Part shown: in pieces, positions 1-8,134 of the stretch
Layout of the letters: every line of letters starts with the position of its first letter
How positions within the stretch are numbered: the stretch's first letter is position 1
Assembly (NCBI RefSeq): GCF_900156735.1
Contig: NZ_FTOL01000003.1
Location: forward strand, 434,001 to 498,000
Direction of reading: 5' to 3'
DNA: 64,000 nucleotides
Origin: Chryseobacterium ureilyticum
GTDB lineage: Bacteria; Bacteroidota; Bacteroidia; Flavobacteriales; Weeksellaceae
Position numbers and translations under genes: made by a program
The notes under the pieces: model-generated
The model's input: the letters and a program-made list of their open reading frames with translations, nothing else
Told to the model about the DNA's origin: nothing
Database searches by the model: none

Positions 1-1061
1 TCATTAGTCTCCGCATTCATATCTGCAAGAGTAGGGTAATACTTGATGGTTGCTCCTGCTCCTGAAAATACGGTTGCTGTTGTTAAATCAAACTTAGCGG
101 TACCTTCCTTGTTGTTGTTACAAGATAATAGGGTGGCTGTATTTGCAGTAATGCTGGCATTTACAAATTTGAATTTTCCTGAAATGAAACATCCGTTCCT
201 AGGGTTGTTCGGATTGTTTGGATCTTTGTATAAAACTTTGTAATAATATGTAGTAGTAGCGTTTACTGTTTCAATCGTAAGAGCATTGTCTCCTGTGATT
301 ACATCGTTAGTATCCTTATAGTAGCTTACTTTGAAGTCTGGGCTGTTTCCATTAAGGATTCCTGCTGATAACGTTGAGAAATCAAAAGTTGTAGGGAGTC
401 CACATACCATTACTTTACTTGGATCTGTTTCTGGTGTAGAAGGGATTCCTGGAGTGATGAATGGGTAAGGTGCTAAAACAGGATCATTAAATGCAGAACT
501 TAAACTTGCGGTTCCAGTCCACGTCATAGAGAAACCATCATCAGTGTGGTCAAAGTTATCTACAACCAAATAATAAGTTTCGCCTGGTAACACATTCATA
601 TAAGGGCTCCATTCCTGATTATTCATTGTAGATGTGGTAGGTGGCATTGTCGCTGGGGGATTCAGTGTTAAGCTTAATCCTGTTTCACCTGAAGCTACTT
701 CACCATAATAATTACATCTGATAGGCTGTATGAACTCGTGAGCCGCATTTTGTAAAGAAGCACATCCGTTTGTAGTAGGGCCATAAACGGCAAAGTCATA
801 ATCATCTGTAAGAACATTTGATTTAATTTTAAACGCCAAAGTTCCCGGTGTTGAAACGGTAAAAGTATACCAAACAGAATAATGCTCATTACTTGAAAGA
901 CATCCTCCGTTTTTATTCAGTAACTCTATGATCTGCCCAGGTCCGGAAGGAGTGTAGGAGATATCCGAGTTTCCACAAATGGGAATCGCTGAAACGCAGT
1001 CTGATTGTGAATAGACTGCTTGTGTTATAAATAAAATAAAAAGAAATAGTATTTTTTTCAT
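1..1061 (-). CDS. T9SS type B cargo protein, partial (3' end beyond window)
   Basis: The reading frame is open from the ATG at 1061 to the window edge, giving 353 visible residues and no stop. It begins with a signal peptide (MKKILFLFILFITQAVYSQ) followed by SDCVSAIPICGNSDISYTP. This start closely matches the two complete paralogues to the right, as do the YSVWYTFT, NVLPGETYYLVVDNF and FSMTWTGTASL blocks of the N-terminal beta-rich domain. The visible part ends inside the first LFDLTTA-type repeat, so the C-terminal half, including the expected T9SS sorting domain, lies outside. It should be exported by Sec and then by the type IX system to the cell surface or medium. Its function is unknown. 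It is the downstream member of a tandem triplet and is separated from the next gene by a terminator. Confidence 0.85.
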   Translation of the reverse strand, partial: MKKILFLFILFITQAVYSQSDCVSAIPICGNSDISYTPSGPGQIIELLNKNGGCLSSNEHYSVWYTFTVSTPGTLAFKIKSNVLTDDYDFAVYGPTTNGCASLQNAAHEFIQPIRCNYYGEVASGETGLSLTLNPPATMPPTTSTMNNQEWSPYMNVLPGETYYLVVDNFDHTDDGFSMTWTGTASLSSAFNDPVLAPYPFITPGIPSTPETDPSKVMVCGLPTTFDFSTLSAGILNGNSPDFKVSYYKDTNDVITGDNALTIETVNATTTYYYKVLYKDPNNPNNPRNGCFISGKFKFVNASITANTATLLSCNNNKEGTAKFDLTTATVFSGAGATIKYYPTLADMNAETN

Positions 1062-1113
1062 TGTTTAAAATGATTTTTATGAAACAATCTGGGTTAACTA
1101 GTTTTTAGTATTA

Positions 1114-1121
1114 CAAAAATA
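1114..1121 (-). promoter_or_regulatory. candidate -7 element for the partial T9SS gene
   Basis: The minus strand reads TATTTTTG, which fits the Bacteroidota TAnnTTTG element. It lies about 50 bases before the ATG at 1061 and directly after the terminator of the upstream gene. No clear TTTG -33 element is seen, because the expected place is occupied by the terminator hairpin. Confidence 0.35.
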
Positions 1122-1122
1122 G

Positions 1123-1145
1123 AAAAAGCCGCCTTACGCGGCTTT
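1123..1145 (-). terminator. rho-independent terminator after the second T9SS gene
   Basis: An 8-bp GC-rich stem, AAAGCCGC (1125-1132) with GCGGCTTT (1138-1145), closes a 5-base loop. On the minus strand it is followed by a run of T. It lies 15 bases past the stop codon of the gene ending at 1160. Confidence 0.85.
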
Positions 1146-1159
1146 ACATATTTAATGAA

Positions 1160-3256
1160 TTATTCTCTGTTTTTTACGGCAATCCATCCTGAAAACTTGA
1201 AAGAAGTATTTTTCTTATTGTTTTCATTCCATGTTAATGAATACCAATAAGTACCGGTTGGAATTTTTTTGCCTGCAACAGTTCCGTCCCACTTATATCC
1301 ATTTGATTTATCAGCCTGGTGAATTTTAACGCCGTATCTGTCATAGATGCTTAATACAAGATCTTGTTTATCAGCCATTGCGGAATAATCGATTGCATCA
1401 TTTATTCCATCTCCGTTTGGAGTGATAAGATTGATAAGATTTGGTACCAGAACAGAAATTACGATAGGCTCACAGTCATATGAATCTTTTACATATACTT
1501 TGTGTGTTCCTCTTGCAACATTGTTGAATGTATTGGAAGTTTGCCATAGAATATTGTCCATAGAATATTGATATTCCGGTGTTCCTCCTATAACGTTTAC
1601 AATTAAGGTGTTATTTGAAATGTCAACATTAGTAATCACAGGTTGTTCAGAAGCGTATACTTTTACATTTTGAAGAGTGACGCAATCCCCTGTTTTTAGT
1701 TTTACCCAGTATGACCCTACGCCCACATCTCTGATCGCCTGTGTAGTTGCACCAGTGCTCCATTCGTAGCCGTTGAACCCAGGTCCAGCATCCAATGTAG
1801 TTTTATCTTCCATACAGATGATTTTGTCGGCTAAAATATTAGACTTTACTGGAGGTAATACTTTTAGAGTGACTTTTGCAACGGTATAACATTGACGGTT
1901 ATCCGAAACTCTTACATATACAACGCCATTTGGAGCAACGTAATTTGTCGCATTTAAAATCTCGTTTGTTGCATCAATCGCATCTGTTAAAGAAGGGAAA
2001 TATCTTTTTGTAACAATTCCCGTTCCTGGGGTTGTCACCACTGCCTTATCAAGATCAAAAAGTCCTGTTGATGGATTTGTTTCAATAAAACAGGCTTTGA
2101 TTTCTGCATCTTTTACCTGTACCGGAGCGTAAAGTTCCAAATTTATTTTTGCAATATCAGAACATCCTTGAGGTGTTGTTAGTGATACATAAATAACATT
2201 TGTTGAAGATAGATATGCATATGGGTTTGTAATTTCGTTGGTACCCGCGTTCAGGTCTTGCATTGAAGGATAGTACTTCTTTACAACAGTCCATGCAGGA
2301 TCGTCAAATACGTTTGCAGTTGTCAGGTCAAATAAGGCGGTATTCGCATTATTGTTATTACACATTGTCAATGTTGCGTCCTTTCCTTTAATATTTCCTT
2401 GCTTGAATTTGAATTTTCCGATTTCCCTACAGGAATTCATTGGATTGTTCGGATTGATAGGATCTTCATATCGGATACTGTAGAAATAAGTCGTTGTAGT
2501 ATTTACGGTCTGAGGAGTTGTAATCGCATTGTTTCCGGAAAGAGCCTCATTTTGGCTGTAGTGGTAACTCACAATAAAGTTGCTGTTTCCGTTTACAATT
2601 CCAGAAGTTAAGCTGCTGAAATCAAAAACAGCAGGGTCTGTACAGATAATTACTTCATTCGGATCCGTTGGAGTAGCGTTAAGAACTCCTGGTGGAATGA
2701 AAGGATTAGGAGTAAGTGCAGGGTCATTAAATGGAGACGCTAGTGTTGCTGTACCTCCCCATATCATAGAAAATCCGGCAATGTTTATGGAAAAATTGTT
2801 AATTAATAAGTAATAGGTTTCTCCGGGTAATACATCCAGGTATTTTGCCCATCCGTCAGCGTTTGAACCTGGCTGTCCAAAATAATCATAAGGATCCGTT
2901 GAAGTCATATTAAGACCTGTAGGACCGCTTCCACCAGGTGTTGAACATCTGATTGTGTTTCCTTTGGTGGCACAGGTTATGTTAGGTCCCCAAACATACC
3001 AATCGTAATCTGAAGGTGAATTGGGAGTAATAGCAAATGTTAAAGTTCCTGCCGTTGCTGCGGTAAATTTGTACCATACAGAATATCTTTCCTGATAGCT
3101 ACCACAGTTACTTTCAGGTAGTTCTTGGGTCCCAAATCCGTCAGGTGTATAAGATATATTAGAATTACCACAAACGGAAAGAGCATCAACGCAATCGGAC
3201 TGCGAGTAAAACGCTTGTGATAAAAATAAGATAAAAAAGAGTAATGCTTTTTTCAT
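1160..3256 (-). CDS. T9SS type B sorting domain-containing surface protein
   Basis: This 698-residue secreted protein starts at the ATG at 3256; an in-frame TTG nine bases upstream is unlikely. A signal peptide ending in AFYSQ is followed by a cysteine-bearing beta domain (residues about 20-180). Next come repeated PKD-like or Ig-like modules, each with an LFDL..A motif and a (Y/F)PS..D...(T/G)TNEI motif. The C-terminus (about 610-698) is the gliding-motility-associated type B sorting domain, with TPNGDGIND, IYDRYG, KWDG and PTGTYWY. Such domains direct cargo through the type IX machinery, and type B cargo is often found with SprF-like partners, none of which is visible here. It has close paralogues on both sides. 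Whether it acts as an adhesin or has another surface role is not decided by the sequence. Confidence 0.9.
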   Translation of the reverse strand: MKKALLFFILFLSQAFYSQSDCVDALSVCGNSNISYTPDGFGTQELPESNCGSYQERYSVWYKFTAATAGTLTFAITPNSPSDYDWYVWGPNITCATKGNTIRCSTPGGSGPTGLNMTSTDPYDYFGQPGSNADGWAKYLDVLPGETYYLLINNFSINIAGFSMIWGGTATLASPFNDPALTPNPFIPPGVLNATPTDPNEVIICTDPAVFDFSSLTSGIVNGNSNFIVSYHYSQNEALSGNNAITTPQTVNTTTTYFYSIRYEDPINPNNPMNSCREIGKFKFKQGNIKGKDATLTMCNNNNANTALFDLTTANVFDDPAWTVVKKYYPSMQDLNAGTNEITNPYAYLSSTNVIYVSLTTPQGCSDIAKINLELYAPVQVKDAEIKACFIETNPSTGLFDLDKAVVTTPGTGIVTKRYFPSLTDAIDATNEILNATNYVAPNGVVYVRVSDNRQCYTVAKVTLKVLPPVKSNILADKIICMEDKTTLDAGPGFNGYEWSTGATTQAIRDVGVGSYWVKLKTGDCVTLQNVKVYASEQPVITNVDISNNTLIVNVIGGTPEYQYSMDNILWQTSNTFNNVARGTHKVYVKDSYDCEPIVISVLVPNLINLITPNGDGINDAIDYSAMADKQDLVLSIYDRYGVKIHQADKSNGYKWDGTVAGKKIPTGTYWYSLTWNENNKKNTSFKFSGWIAVKNRE

Positions 3257-3621
3257 TTTAATCAATTTAAAATTTTCAATCCTAGTAAATTGTTTTTTTG
3301 TTTTATAACTAGTTTCATGTAATAATCAGCTTCAGAATTAATAAAATCCTATGAAGGCTGTACATACAGCATTCTGCCAAATTATTTTAGGATAATCAAT
3401 ATCTAATACGGGAAGTGTGGTAGAAGTTTTCATCCTTTTGAAGCGTTCTCTGAAACAATGTTCAGGTCTTTCTCTGTTTCGTTAAGGTGTTCTAAGAAAG
3501 GTCTTAAAACAATACTTTATAGAGTGTTATCCCGTTGAAATAAGTAGTTTTTCTATCCAAATATGGATTATGGAAAATGGTAAAATTTGTAAAGGTTCAT
3601 TCATAGACGCGTATTTTGTAG

Positions 3622-3629
3622 CAAATATA
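3622..3629 (-). promoter_or_regulatory. candidate -7 element of the second T9SS gene
   Basis: The minus strand reads TATATTTG followed by C, an exact fit to TAnnTTTGC. A T-rich stretch but no exact TTTG lies 19 bases upstream. If it is used, transcription would start near 3618, about 360 bases before the ATG at 3256. Confidence 0.4.
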
Positions 3630-3790
3630 AAAAATTATTAATGTTAAATTAAAGATTTTAAAATATATTTAAATAAAACGAATGATTGTCGTATAATATT
3701 GTATTTCTTTTTTTTACAATACATTTAATTTTTATAACGAATGTTTTTTGAGTGGATATTATATTGGCTTTTGGATTGTTAAAGTGTAAA

Positions 3791-3830
3791 AAAAAATCTC
3801 AGGTTAAAATATTTTAACCTGAGATTTTTT
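3791..3830 (-). terminator. bidirectional terminator, 40-bp perfect palindrome
   Basis: The 20-base left half is the exact reverse complement of the right half. The core is TCTCAGGTTAAAAT and its complement, flanked by A6 on the left and T6 on the right. Because it is symmetric it can end transcription on either strand. It lies 22 bases past the stop codon of the third T9SS gene. Confidence 0.85.
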
Positions 3831-3852
3831 ATTGTGATAATAAATTCTTTTT

Positions 3853-5940
3853 TTATTCTCTGTTTTTCACCGTGATCCACCCTGAAAACTTGAATAAGGT
3901 GTTCTTTTTATTATTTTCATTCCATGTTAATGAATACCAATAGGTAGCGGTTGGAACCTTTTTACCAGAAATGGTTCCGTCCCATTTATAATCGTTGAAT
4001 TTATCAGCTTGGTAAATCTTATTACCATATCTGTCATAAATGCTTAATATAAGATCTTGTTTATCTGCCAAAGCAGAATAATCTATTACATCATTTATTC
4101 CATCTCCGTTTGGAGTAATCATATTTATTAGATTAGGTACAATAACAGAAATTGCTATAGGCTCACAATCATACGCATCTTTTACATATATTTTGTGTGT
4201 TCCTCTTGGGATGTTGGTGAAAGTATTTGAAGATTGCCAATTAATATGATCTATAGAATATTGATACTCAGGGGTGCCTCCAATAACATTTACATGTAAA
4301 GTATTATTTGAAATCTCAACATTTGTAATTACAGGTTGTTCAGAAGCATATACTTTTACGGTTTGGAGAGTAATACATTTTCTGGTCTTTAATTTTACCC
4401 AATATGATCCAACTCCGACATCTCTTATTGACTGAGTCGTATCACCTGTGCTCCATTCATAACCATCAAACCCAGGTCCGGCGTCCAATACCGTTCTGTC
4501 TTCCACGCAGATGATTTTATCAGCCAAAATGGTAGATTTTACCGGAGGTAATACTGTTAAAGTGATTTTTGCAATGTTAAAACATTGTCGACTGTCAGAA
4601 ACTCTTACATAGACTAAGCCATTCGGAGCAATGTAATCCTGTGTATTCGTTATTTCATTGGTTGAATTTACAGCATCAGCTAAAGAAGGAAAATATTTTT
4701 TTGTAAATGTTCCGCTTCCTGGAGGTGTCACTACTGCTGATTCAAGGTCGAAAAGACCTGTTGATGGATTTGTTTCAATAAAACAGGCTTTTATTTCTAT
4801 GTCTTTTACCTGTACCGGGGCATAAAACTCTAGGTTGATTTCTGCTATATCAGAACAGCCATCTGCTGTTTCTATCAATACATAGATTATGTTAATTGAA
4901 GATAAATAAGCGTAAGGATTGATGATTTCATTCGTTCCTGTATTAAGGTCCTGCATAGACGGATAATATTTCTTGGTTACAGTGAATGCAGGATTGTCAA
5001 ATACATTAGCTGTTGTTAAATCAAAGACCGCAGTATTAGCATTGTTGTTATTACACATTGTCAATGTTGCGTTCTTTCCTTTTATATTTCCTTGTTTGAA
5101 TTTGAACTTTCCAATTTGTGTACAGGAGTTGATCGGATTATTTGGGTTAATGGGATCCTGATAGCGAATTCTGTAGAAGTAAGGTGTCGTGGTATTTACA
5201 TTCACGGGTGCTGTGATTTCATTGGCGCCGGAAAGGGCGTCATTCTGATTATTATGATAAGTGACTACGAAATTGTTATTTCCGTTTATGATTCCAGAAG
5301 TTAAGCTGCTAAAGTCAAAAACGGTAGGATCTGCACAGATTATAACCTCATTTGGTTCCGAAGGATTGGCATTAGGCTGTCCAGGCGTAATAAATGGATT
5401 AGGAGTAAGTGCTGGATCATTAAATGGTGAGGCTAATATGGCTGTACCTCCCCATATCATGGAGAATCCATCAGTATTGCCTGTTGTGTAGTTATTGATT
5501 AAGAGATAATAAGTTTCTCCGGGTAATACATCAAGATATTTTGCCCATCCATCAGCTCCGATGAAATAGTCGTAGAGGTCTGTAGAGGTCATGTTAAGAC
5601 CTGTTGGACCGGTTCCTCCAGGGGTAGAACATCTGATGGTGTTTCCCTTATTGGTACATGTTACGTTTGGTCCCCAAAGATACCAGTCATAATCTGAAGG
5701 AGCATTTGGGGTAATGGCGAAAGTTAAAGTTCCAGCTGTTGCTGCTGTAAATTTGTACCATACAGAATATCGTTCCTCATAACCACCACAGTTACCCTCT
5801 GGTAATTCCTGGGTTCCAAATCCGTTCGGGGTATATGATATACTAGAATTACCACAGACTGCAATAGCATCAATACAGTCAGATTGTGAATATAATAGTT
5901 GTGATAAAAGTAAGATAAAAAGGAGTAGTGTTTTTTTCAT
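3853..5940 (-). CDS. T9SS type B sorting domain-containing surface protein
   Basis: This 695-residue protein is colinear with, and very similar along its whole length to, the product of 1160-3256. It has a signal peptide ending in LLYSQ, then CIDAIAVCGNSSISYTP. The N-terminal beta domain carries the conserved YSVWYKFTAATAGTLTF block. Repeated modules have LFDL or VFDLTTA motifs, and the C-terminal type B sorting domain has TPNGDGIND, IYDRYG, KWDG and TATYWYSL. Its closest difference from the neighbour is a short deletion after YDYF in the first domain. It is predicted to be exported by the type IX system and held at, or released from, the cell surface. The tandem arrangement points to recent duplication; its function is unknown. 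Confidence 0.9.
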   Translation of the reverse strand: MKKTLLLFILLLSQLLYSQSDCIDAIAVCGNSSISYTPNGFGTQELPEGNCGGYEERYSVWYKFTAATAGTLTFAITPNAPSDYDWYLWGPNVTCTNKGNTIRCSTPGGTGPTGLNMTSTDLYDYFIGADGWAKYLDVLPGETYYLLINNYTTGNTDGFSMIWGGTAILASPFNDPALTPNPFITPGQPNANPSEPNEVIICADPTVFDFSSLTSGIINGNNNFVVTYHNNQNDALSGANEITAPVNVNTTTPYFYRIRYQDPINPNNPINSCTQIGKFKFKQGNIKGKNATLTMCNNNNANTAVFDLTTANVFDNPAFTVTKKYYPSMQDLNTGTNEIINPYAYLSSINIIYVLIETADGCSDIAEINLEFYAPVQVKDIEIKACFIETNPSTGLFDLESAVVTPPGSGTFTKKYFPSLADAVNSTNEITNTQDYIAPNGLVYVRVSDSRQCFNIAKITLTVLPPVKSTILADKIICVEDRTVLDAGPGFDGYEWSTGDTTQSIRDVGVGSYWVKLKTRKCITLQTVKVYASEQPVITNVEISNNTLHVNVIGGTPEYQYSIDHINWQSSNTFTNIPRGTHKIYVKDAYDCEPIAISVIVPNLINMITPNGDGINDVIDYSALADKQDLILSIYDRYGNKIYQADKFNDYKWDGTISGKKVPTATYWYSLTWNENNKKNTLFKFSGWITVKNRE

Positions 5941-6374
5941 GTTGTTCTTGTTTTAAAAAGTAATGAATATTATTTTTATTAATCCCAAGCTGTTCATATT
6001 ATTAATTAATATTAGAAAAATGTAGAACAATAGCATCTGTTAAAAGTTTATTCAAACTGAAACCTTGAGCGTATTTCAGGTATTAACGCAATAGCAAGTC
6101 TATCCCAAAAATGATTGGGATTATTAAGATTAAAATAATGTTCATGACGAAATAATTTTTATATTCTCAAATATAAAAAAAATACAAACCGAATGGTAAA
6201 TGCTTGTTAAATAGGTATTTATTTTGAGTATTCGCTAATTAAAGTGAATTGTTTGTTGTTGTTTTAATAAAGATTGATAAAAAATTCTATAAAAAAAATA
6301 TTTTCATTAATGCTTCAATTAGTATATTGCTTAAGAATGTTTTAAAAAATTGATTTTTTAGCCCTCTGTATAGA
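5941..6374. other. 434-bp AT-rich intergenic region
   Basis: This region lies between the third T9SS gene and the MFS gene, both on the minus strand. It is very AT-rich with several A and T runs. The only motif I can name is a minus-strand TATATTTG at 6168-6175, a possible promoter element for the T9SS gene with a leader of about 220 bases. I found no hairpin good enough to call a terminator for the MFS gene. Confidence 0.5.
6168..6175 (-). promoter_or_regulatory. candidate -7 element of the third T9SS gene
   Basis: The minus strand reads TATATTTG, matching TAnnTTTG. A TTTG occurs just upstream but only 9 bases away, too close for the usual spacing of about 19. The assignment is tentative. 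Confidence 0.3.
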
Positions 6375-7610
6375 CTAATATTGCATTTTTCTTAATTTAG
6401 GATTGGTGCTTCCAACAAGTAAAGCAATTAAAACAGTCATTGTTCCGCCGAAAACAACAGAACGTACAACTCCTAATAGTTTCGCCATAAGCCCGCTTTC
6501 AAATTGTCCCATTTCATTACTGGACATGATAAAGATTGAATTCACACTGAGAACACGTCCTCTGATATGATCAGGTGTTTTCAATTGTACAATTGTACCT
6601 CTGATAACTACAGAAATACCATCCAGCATTCCGCTCAGTACAAGGAACATGAAAGAAAGCCAGTATAGTTTTGATAAACCGAATCCTATGATACAAAGTC
6701 CAAATCCTGTAACAACAACAAGCAGGATTTTCCCTTGATTTTTTCGTAATGGAACAATGGATAAAAGAGTAATAATACACATGGAGCCAATATCAGATGC
6801 TGCATTCAATAAACCAAATCCTTCCGCACCTGAATTTAAAATATCCGTTGCAAATACAGGAATCATTGCCACTGCACCTCCAAAAAGTACTGCAAACATA
6901 TCTAGGCATAATGCACCCAGAATTTCTTTGGTTTTAAAAATATAAGAAATTCCCTCACGCATACTTTCCACGATATTTACGTTTTCTTTTTTATACTCGG
7001 AAAACTGTTTTTTCAGCTGCCAGAAAAATAGAGAAGCAATAAATATAAGTGATAATATAACGACTAGCGTCCACTTCACGCCAAAATATCCGATTAAAAT
7101 TCCTCCTATTGCATGCCCACACACCGATGAAATAAGAAATGTAGCCTGATTCAAAGTAACTGCATTGGGGAGATTCTCTTTTTTTACAATCTTTGGAATC
7201 ATAGAAGGAACAATAGGACCAATGAAAGCCCTTGCAATCCCTGTAAAGAAAATAACACCATAAATATAATACGTGATCTGATGACCTGTAAAATGCATAT
7301 TTACATTGAAAAATGCAGGAATCAATAGAAGTGCAATCAGGAAAATATAAGCATAGTTGCAGATAAGCAGTAATCTCTTTTTCTCGTTCATGTCGATAAC
7401 GTGACCCGCGTACAATGCACAGCTTACCGCCGGAATTACTTCAGAAAGTCCAATAAGTCCTATGGAAAAAGGATCTTTCGTTAATTGATACACCCACCAT
7501 CCTAATAATGTGGCAAGCATTCTGAAAGCTAAAACAATAAAAAATCTTCCGGTAAGAAGATTCCTGAACTCAGTATTTTGTAAAGTTTGTAAAGGGGTAA
7601 AGGAAATCAT
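6375..7610 (-). CDS. MFS transporter, EntS-like exporter family
   Basis: This 411-residue polytopic protein has about 12 hydrophobic segments and the overall pattern of the major facilitator subfamily of EntS and similar drug or siderophore exporters. The loop after helix 2 carries GHVIDMNEKKR, the usual place of the MFS motif A. A second basic loop lies mid-protein, and RGRVLSVNSIFIMSSNEMGQ near the C-terminal half is typical of the group. I chose the ATG at 7610; a TTG six bases upstream is unlikely. The substrate cannot be read from the sequence. The gene starts directly after the terminator of the lipoprotein gene upstream, whose T-run ends about 4 bases before this ATG, so its own transcription start is unclear. 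Confidence 0.85.
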   Translation of the reverse strand: MISFTPLQTLQNTEFRNLLTGRFFIVLAFRMLATLLGWWVYQLTKDPFSIGLIGLSEVIPAVSCALYAGHVIDMNEKKRLLLICNYAYIFLIALLLIPAFFNVNMHFTGHQITYYIYGVIFFTGIARAFIGPIVPSMIPKIVKKENLPNAVTLNQATFLISSVCGHAIGGILIGYFGVKWTLVVILSLIFIASLFFWQLKKQFSEYKKENVNIVESMREGISYIFKTKEILGALCLDMFAVLFGGAVAMIPVFATDILNSGAEGFGLLNAASDIGSMCIITLLSIVPLRKNQGKILLVVVTGFGLCIIGFGLSKLYWLSFMFLVLSGMLDGISVVIRGTIVQLKTPDHIRGRVLSVNSIFIMSSNEMGQFESGLMAKLLGVVRSVVFGGTMTVLIALLVGSTNPKLRKMQY

Positions 7611-7613
7611 GAA

Positions 7614-7645
7614 CAAAAATAGCCCTAAAAATTTATTTAGGGCTA
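7614..7645 (-). terminator. terminator of the small lipoprotein gene, abutting the MFS start codon
   Basis: A 10-bp stem, TAGCCCTAAA (7620-7629) with TTTAGGGCTA (7636-7645), is followed on the minus strand by five T. The T-run ends about 4 bases before the MFS ATG at 7610. Confidence 0.75.
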
Positions 7646-7702
7646 CTCATATCTTGTTTTTTAAAAGATATATTAAATATATATCAAAAGATAAAATCTA
7701 TT

Positions 7703-8065
7703 TTAGTTTGCTCTTGAAGAACTGATTACAATGGCAGCAACACCTGCAGCCCCAATGATGGTAGCTCCTACACCAATTCTTGCTTTTCTTGTATCTTTTA
7801 CCGCAGCCACATTAGACTTAGGAATAACCACTTCTGTACTGTCTTTTTTTCCAGCCGTACCTACAAGATCATCGCCAACAATGTTTCTGAATAATATTTT
7901 TTGCTTTGGAGATCCGTCTCTCATGGTAACCTTATACACTTTTCCGGCTTCCAGATTAGAATAATTGTTTTTTGAAATATCTTCGCTGTATTTTGTAGTA
8001 GCACAAGATGTAATAACAAATAAAGACGTTAATAAAGATGATTTCAACAGTACAGATGCTTTCAT
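7703..8065 (-). CDS. small lipoprotein, function unknown
   Basis: The product has 120 residues. A hydrophobic N-terminal segment ends in a lipobox (VITSC) with the lipidated cysteine at position 21. A short mature domain contains KVYKVTMRDGSPKQKILFR and DSTEVVIPKSNVAAVKD, which looks like a small beta fold. A C-terminal hydrophobic, Gly/Ala/Ile-rich segment (about 95-115) could be a membrane anchor. This layout is common in uncharacterised Bacteroidota envelope proteins. The gene lies between the GH3-family gene and the MFS gene and has its own terminator. No function can be assigned. Confidence 0.75.
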   Translation of the reverse strand: MKASVLLKSSLLTSLFVITSCATTKYSEDISKNNYSNLEAGKVYKVTMRDGSPKQKILFRNIVGDDLVGTAGKKDSTEVVIPKSNVAAVKDTRKARIGVGATIIGAAGVAAIVISSSRAN

Positions 8066-8083
8066 TATTTTCGTTTAGTTTTT

Positions 8084-8091
8084 CAAATTTA
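8084..8091 (-). promoter_or_regulatory. candidate -7 element of the small lipoprotein gene
   Basis: The minus strand reads TAAATTTG, matching TAnnTTTG, about 20 bases before the ATG at 8065. No TTTG -33 element is visible. Confidence 0.35.
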
Positions 8092-8134
8092 TAATTTTTT
8101 TCGAATATACGTTTTTGGAATTTAAAAAATATCT

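Larger units (their letters stand above)
3257..3852. other. 596-bp intergenic region between tandem T9SS genes
   Basis: This AT-rich stretch separates two minus-strand paralogues. It contains the palindromic terminator at 3791-3830 and a minus-strand TATATTTGC promoter-like element at 3622-3629. The element would give the gene at 3256 an unusually long leader of about 360 bases. No ORF of convincing composition and no other clear structure was seen. Confidence 0.6.
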
